Shown: positions 25,501 to 31,500 of the stretch, piece after piece
Layout: each line of letters starts with the position of its first letter
How positions within the stretch are numbered: position 1 is the stretch's first letter
Assembly (NCBI GenBank): GCA_037783545.1
Contig: JBBELK010000293.1
Location: 558,001-622,000 of the forward strand
Origin: Henricia sp. BOLD:AAB3569
Lineage: Eukaryota > Echinodermata > Asteroidea > Spinulosida > Echinasteridae
Direction: 5' to 3'
DNA length: 64,000 nucleotides
Notes under the pieces: model-generated
Told to the model about the DNA's origin: nothing
What the model saw: only the letters and a program-made list of their open reading frames with translations
The model's database searches: none
Made by a program: the position numbers and the translations under genes

Positions 25501-28500
25501 GGCGTCATTAATTGAGATAAAAAATGATGAGAAGGAGCTAGGTAGCAAGTTGTGAGTGACACATGAATATACCTGTATGATATTTATGGATGACTTGGAC
25601 CGAGTTGGTTTGGAACCTAGTTGATGAAGCAAAAATCACATACATGACGGATTTTCATAGGTGAACGTAATGATACCGGTAGTTCCAGTCTTGGCATCTC
25701 TTTCCCACGTTTTGATGTCTCCTCCTCCAGATTTGCGATGACTCTCAAAATAAAACTTCAACAAATCATCTGATGTAGACGACTTAAAGTCAGTCACCTC
25801 AATCATCACCACCTCCTCCTCCTCTTTATCCGACTCATTTTCCTAGTACAGTAAAATCTCGTTAAGTCGAAACTCAAGGGAATGGACGAAAACTTGGAGG
25901 TATTCAGAGTTCAAGTTAAACGGAGGTCCCTATTCGCTCCGCTCAACGTACGAAAAGTGTCTACCGTAACTCGCTAGCCCCATGTGTATGTTGTGTACTC
26001 GGTATATAATGCTGTAACGAAGTCCGCATATTCGGGTTCGGTTCGGTTCGGCAAAAGTTCGGTAATTTTTTCTCAAACATCTGTTCGGTTCGGGTTTGGC
26101 AAGTATTGTCGGCGGTGTGGGTTCCGGTTGAAAGTGATCACGCACGTGCAGCTAGCTTTCTTTATAAATTAGGGCCTATGTATTGTTTTATCTTCAAACC
26201 CGCTCTTTTACACGATTTATTTGTCGTAATGAACAAGATAACGGCTATGGTGGGATGAAATTGACCCGGGAAACTGAGCGCAGCGTTACTGTAGATACTT
26301 GCGATGTGTATGCATTTTGTGATTTGTACCACGTGCAAACCATCGTGAGATGGTATTTTTTCCTATAGCCTTTGGTGTTTATTTTCTGACGATTGTTTGT
26401 AGTACCCGCAAGTATCGCTGTGTTTCTGTAAGAGGGCTTATTGATTTCCTCAAAATGCTTTTCACAAAGTTGTGCGAAAAATTCTGTCAAAGAAAATTCT
26501 GTCCCGATACGCTATTTTTACAATGCAAATGTATGCTAGAGGGCGTTTTCAATCAAACTGACAGTTATTTATATCAGCACATTGTGCAGATGCATGCTGC
26601 GCGGTAACTCTATGGCTCTGGCACGTTGCGGCGATGGAGCCAATACAATATTTGATCGGCACCGAATCGAGCGACGTCCGTGTAGATATCGATTGTGAAG
26701 TCATGTCGGTACAAGTCATGCATGTCGATACTGTGGGCGCCAGCGCCGGGCTCAAAATGTTGGATCTGATTTGGCACAAGAATTGCTTTGTACAGTGCAT
26801 ATGACGTTCGACAGTTAAACACGTAGCGCTTTTGCAAGCATAAGAAGTAATTTCGAGTGGGTTTTTGACATTCAGGAAGCCAGCTGCCTTTCACATTTAC
26901 AGTTAAAATACGTAAGATGTGAAATTCAAAGTGAAAAACTCCCGAACAGCTGAACTGAGGGAAATGTTCGGTTCGGTCCAGTTCGGTTTGGAAGTGCCAA
27001 GTTCGGTAAAATCCCGTTCGGTTCGTATGTTCGGTTACAGCATTATCGGTATAGCCCATTTTGTAAGCCCTTTTCCCAGCTCCAAAACATCGTTTTGGCA
27101 AGATTTTGTTGTTATATGAAGGTCTACTTCATGTACAAGATTTAAAAATTAAAATGTCCATTTTGTAAAGCACGTACCATGTGTTTCGTGTCTTCATTTT
27201 ATGGTGTTTTCAAGTTTTCAATTTTTTTCAAGTTTAAGTTTGTGTACTGCCCAAGCTCGCGGCAGAGTGTAAGGTTCGATGTAATGACGTCACCTAGTAA
27301 CCGTGTGGAAGTTGCAAGTAGTAAAACATGGCGGACAGTTGAAATCGTGATGCAGATTTATCACACAAATAAGAGGGAAAATACATTTTGCTTTAATCAG
27401 TAGATATCTGTCGGTTGTGGCAAAGTTTATTATAGTACCTTTTGGACAACTAATTTTGCATGGCACCAGGTTAAATTTTCATCGTGAGTCAAACAATAAC
27501 CATGTTTATAAAAGCCCCGCCTAGCAACAACCTTAGACCTGTGTTGCCACAGTCCAAAGCGAAAACCCTGTGTTGTTCGTTTTGCATCTTCTAGAGACTC
27601 CCCCGGTGTAATTCCGTGAGATCATCTCGAAACGCCCATACACACTGCAAAAATGTGTTTACACGTCCTCCGGCGTCATGTGGTTTATAAAGCTTCCTAC
27701 CTGTTGTTCCTCCTCGCTGTCAGAATATGTGGATGGTTCAGGATCCTTGTGACACTTGCCATACTTCTTTGTCTCCTCTGTGCCAGGACGTTTCTTGCTC
27801 TTCTGTCCTTGCTGTTGTTGCTTGCCCGTCGGATGAGTTGGTGCCAAGGGTGCATTTCCTGCAGCATAGTTTGGTGGACCTCTTAGTTTATGCTGCTCTT
27901 GATTTGGGGGACTAACAATCTAACAATCATATAAAGTACCTCCCCAAAAAGCATCCATGATTGCAATCTCAATGCATAGTTCCAAGATTGCCCAGTTAAC
28001 CCCGCCCCTTAGATACTGTTGCTATGTGCTCACAAGCCATCGCAAAAAAATGGTGACACAACGTACAAAGCAACGGGACTCGGCATGGAAAGCACAGATT
28101 CATTGGAGAAAACACAAAGGTATTTATGTTTTAGGGTCCCAGTTACCGTAGCACACACTGAGCGAAGGGCTAGTAATGCAGTGATGACATATATTCATAA
28201 AAATGCGCTTTCCTACCTCTGAACAGCGAATCGCCTAACATTGAAACCAAAATTCACCCGGTCACTGGCGCATACAACATACTAACTGTATGGGCAGAAA
28301 ATCGCGTGATTGTTTGTGATGATTGCATCACTTTGACCTATGTGGGCGCTGTCTGCTAGCTCTGTTGTGATTGGTCGGTGGGTTCGGCTTGATTGACAGG
28401 TTGGAACTATGCATTTGGATGTGGGTCATTCTATAAATTTGGGGTCCAACGTGTGACATTTTTCTGTCCCCGTTACACCTGACATACTGCTATTTGCCAT

Positions 28501-31500
28501 ACAAGTATCATTAAAAATGCCTTCAAACCATATTTTTATGAATTGTATTTTATGTATTCACTCTTTGAAATAGAAGGCATTTAAAGAATATGTCCTGAAT
28601 TTACAAAATACAACATTTTACAAGATGTCAGATGTAACGGGGACAGAAAAAGTGGACCCCAAATTTATAGAATGACCCATGTAGAAGCAAAAAAGTTGGT
28701 GTAATCAATGCACTGCTTTATAAAACGGATAAATTACATGTAGTTTACAAAAATTGGCGTGTTTTTTTAACAATATCCTAGCCCTGTCTTTTATTCGACA
28801 GGGTTATGTACGCGTACATGTGTACAATGTACACATACTATGTATACGCATAGCAGTGCAGTGATTACACCAACTTGTTTGCTTCCACATCCAAATTGGA
28901 GCAAGATTCCCGTTTTCTTCCCATATATGTGAAGGTATTTTATATGATTGTTAGATATTAGACCGAAATCCTTTTTCTGAAAAATTCTGGACAAGCTCCT
29001 TTTAAACAGAGGACCGGTTAACTTAATAAAACGATTACACAGAAGCTGAGAAACAAAAAGTTAAACAAATTTGTCACTAATTTTTTTTAAAAATTCAGAT
29101 CACATGGAAGTTTTTTCACTTACCTATGTTTAATGGCTGCAGGTTTGCATCTGGACTACTGTCATCTGTAGTAGAGCTGTCATTGGGCGTATAAGGAGGT
29201 GGCATTTCGTAACCTTGCATTGCAGCATTCTGTGAAGGTTGTCTGCTGCATGCATTCTGACAAGTATAAAACATAATTTTTTTTTTTTTAAATAGGCAAA
29301 TCATACTCCGAGAGTGATACAACATATTTTATCAGACAGTAAATGTATGCATGTATGTTGTGCGTTGCTACAAAACTGTTGCATTTTGGCATCATTTCAA
29401 ATAAACTGCACTTTTGTTTATGGTTAAAAGTGCCTTAAGCTTGCTCACAAAGGCACTGGATGCATGACCGTGTATCGATCTACGTTTCAACCAAATCAAC
29501 CAGTCAATGACCCAAACCTGTCGGCCACTGATGTACTCCAATAATTGGTGTAAATATCAGGGAGTCCCCGAGTAAAATGTTGGGTAACTGTAAATGATGC
29601 ATCATATGGGGCCTTTAATAATACAAATAGACCGTATTTGGGGGGAAATGTCCATAGACGACAGTAGAAAAGTGGGGGTACGTGCATACAAAGTACGTGG
29701 GAAAAAGTCGCATACGCAGAGTGTACGCGCGCGCACAGATTTCCATTTAAAATAAACATTTGGAAGGCGTGTGCGCGTAGCGCGTTTTGTGTTCTAACAC
29801 TACGCACGATGGGCGCGGATCACTTGACGGCCTATTGGGTACATTTATGATTATTCAGAATGATATGAATACCTCATGCACAACTTCAAAAGACTCGTCG
29901 ATTTCAGAAATGAGGCTGGAGTTGGATGGAACTGCAGGGGATTGTGGAGGGGGCTGCAGACTGTTAATCACCAACAGGGGGAAGGACTTTCCATCGAAAC
30001 GCAATACATGTGGTGACTGGACCTCCAGTGAATGCTGAATGCCTGAATGAAATGTATCAATATTTTGATTTACCGGTACATGTATTTAATAAATTGGTGA
30101 CACTGTTCAAGACATTAAAGGCATTCCAGGGGCCAAAATTTGATGTGGTAAAGAAATACTGCATAGACTTTAAAATCTGAGACGTGGGATAATTTTGGGT
30201 GGGTGGGGTTAATGGCCATGGGAAAGTGCATATTTTCAGCTAAGTTGATATTATTAAAAACAAATTCTGAAAATAAATCAAGTAGTATTATTACTATTAA
30301 CCTTACTTAGGAAAAAAAAATTATATTTTGAGTTAAAACCCCTTTCTCACAACAAACAAGTTGCAACAGATTTCAAAAATACTTTTGTTGCAAAAATTCA
30401 TCGAGCGGTTGCTGTTTTTATTTGCTTGTTAAAATGCGTCCAATTTACGTGAAGAATCGTGTCTTTTTAGACGGCATTTAACTTCAAAAATTGTGATGCA
30501 AAGCGCCCTCTTCGGCACGAAGCACGTTATTTTTTCTTGGTTAGTCTTCAATTCAAGCGTTATATATTTATCCTGTCCTTCAAGCGCAGACTGTAAACAG
30601 GGCGCCATCAACCGACATTAAGGGCACAGGCTCGTCAGCATTTCGGACTCTATGTATCACTTTTAGCCCCTTACCTTTTGAACCCCATTCGCCGTGTTGA
30701 TTTTTCGAGCACGACCAAGATGGCGGCCTTTCTCCAAAGTAAAATTTCACCTTACAGTTAAAATTAAACATTGAAAAACTTTTCCCCGATGATTCTTCTA
30801 AACAGAAAAAAAACTAGTCCGACGTAATTTTTCTTTACATTTTCCAAGCAAACTGGAGAGAACAGCATGATACGATGATTAACCAATTATTGCAAAGATA
30901 GCCCGCCCTCTTGTGGTCATATCATTGTACTGCAGTGATGGTAAGTTTTTTAATGTTTAATTTTGACTGTAAAGTGAAATTTTACTTTGGAGAAAGGCCG
31001 CCATCTTGGTCGTGCTCGAAAAATCAACACGGCGAATGGGGTTCAAAAGGTAAGGTGCTAAAAGTGATACATCATAGAGTCCCAAATGTAAACATCAGAA
31101 AATCACTTTTAGCCTTCTAAAAGTAGTTTTTGATGGGCATTTAATTAAATCAAAAGGAAGTCTGAACTGAGCTGATATCTTTTCGCGTTTTAAATAAATA
31201 AACTTTTTACGTTCAAGAAATTTCACTGAGAAATGTACAATTTTGTTTCTTCATATCCCACCAGGGAGATTATCAGATATAGGCCAAGAGAAAAAACAAT
31301 TAAACAGCAAGCAAAGCATGACAAAACAAAAACAAAGTTTTAATATAAAAAAAATAAAATCAACAGCAATACAGCCACCCCCCTAGGTACTTTTAGAAGG
31401 CTAAAAGTGATTTTCTGACGTTTACATTGGGACGTTATCATTATATATATCACTTTTAGCCCTTTGGATATTTGACCCCATTCGCCATCTTGAATTTTGC

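Noticed and set aside
30580-31120. Matching open frames on opposite strands at 30580-30771 and 30911-31120
   Set aside because: They are the two arms of a hairpin repeat, and so mirror each other; not RRM exons.
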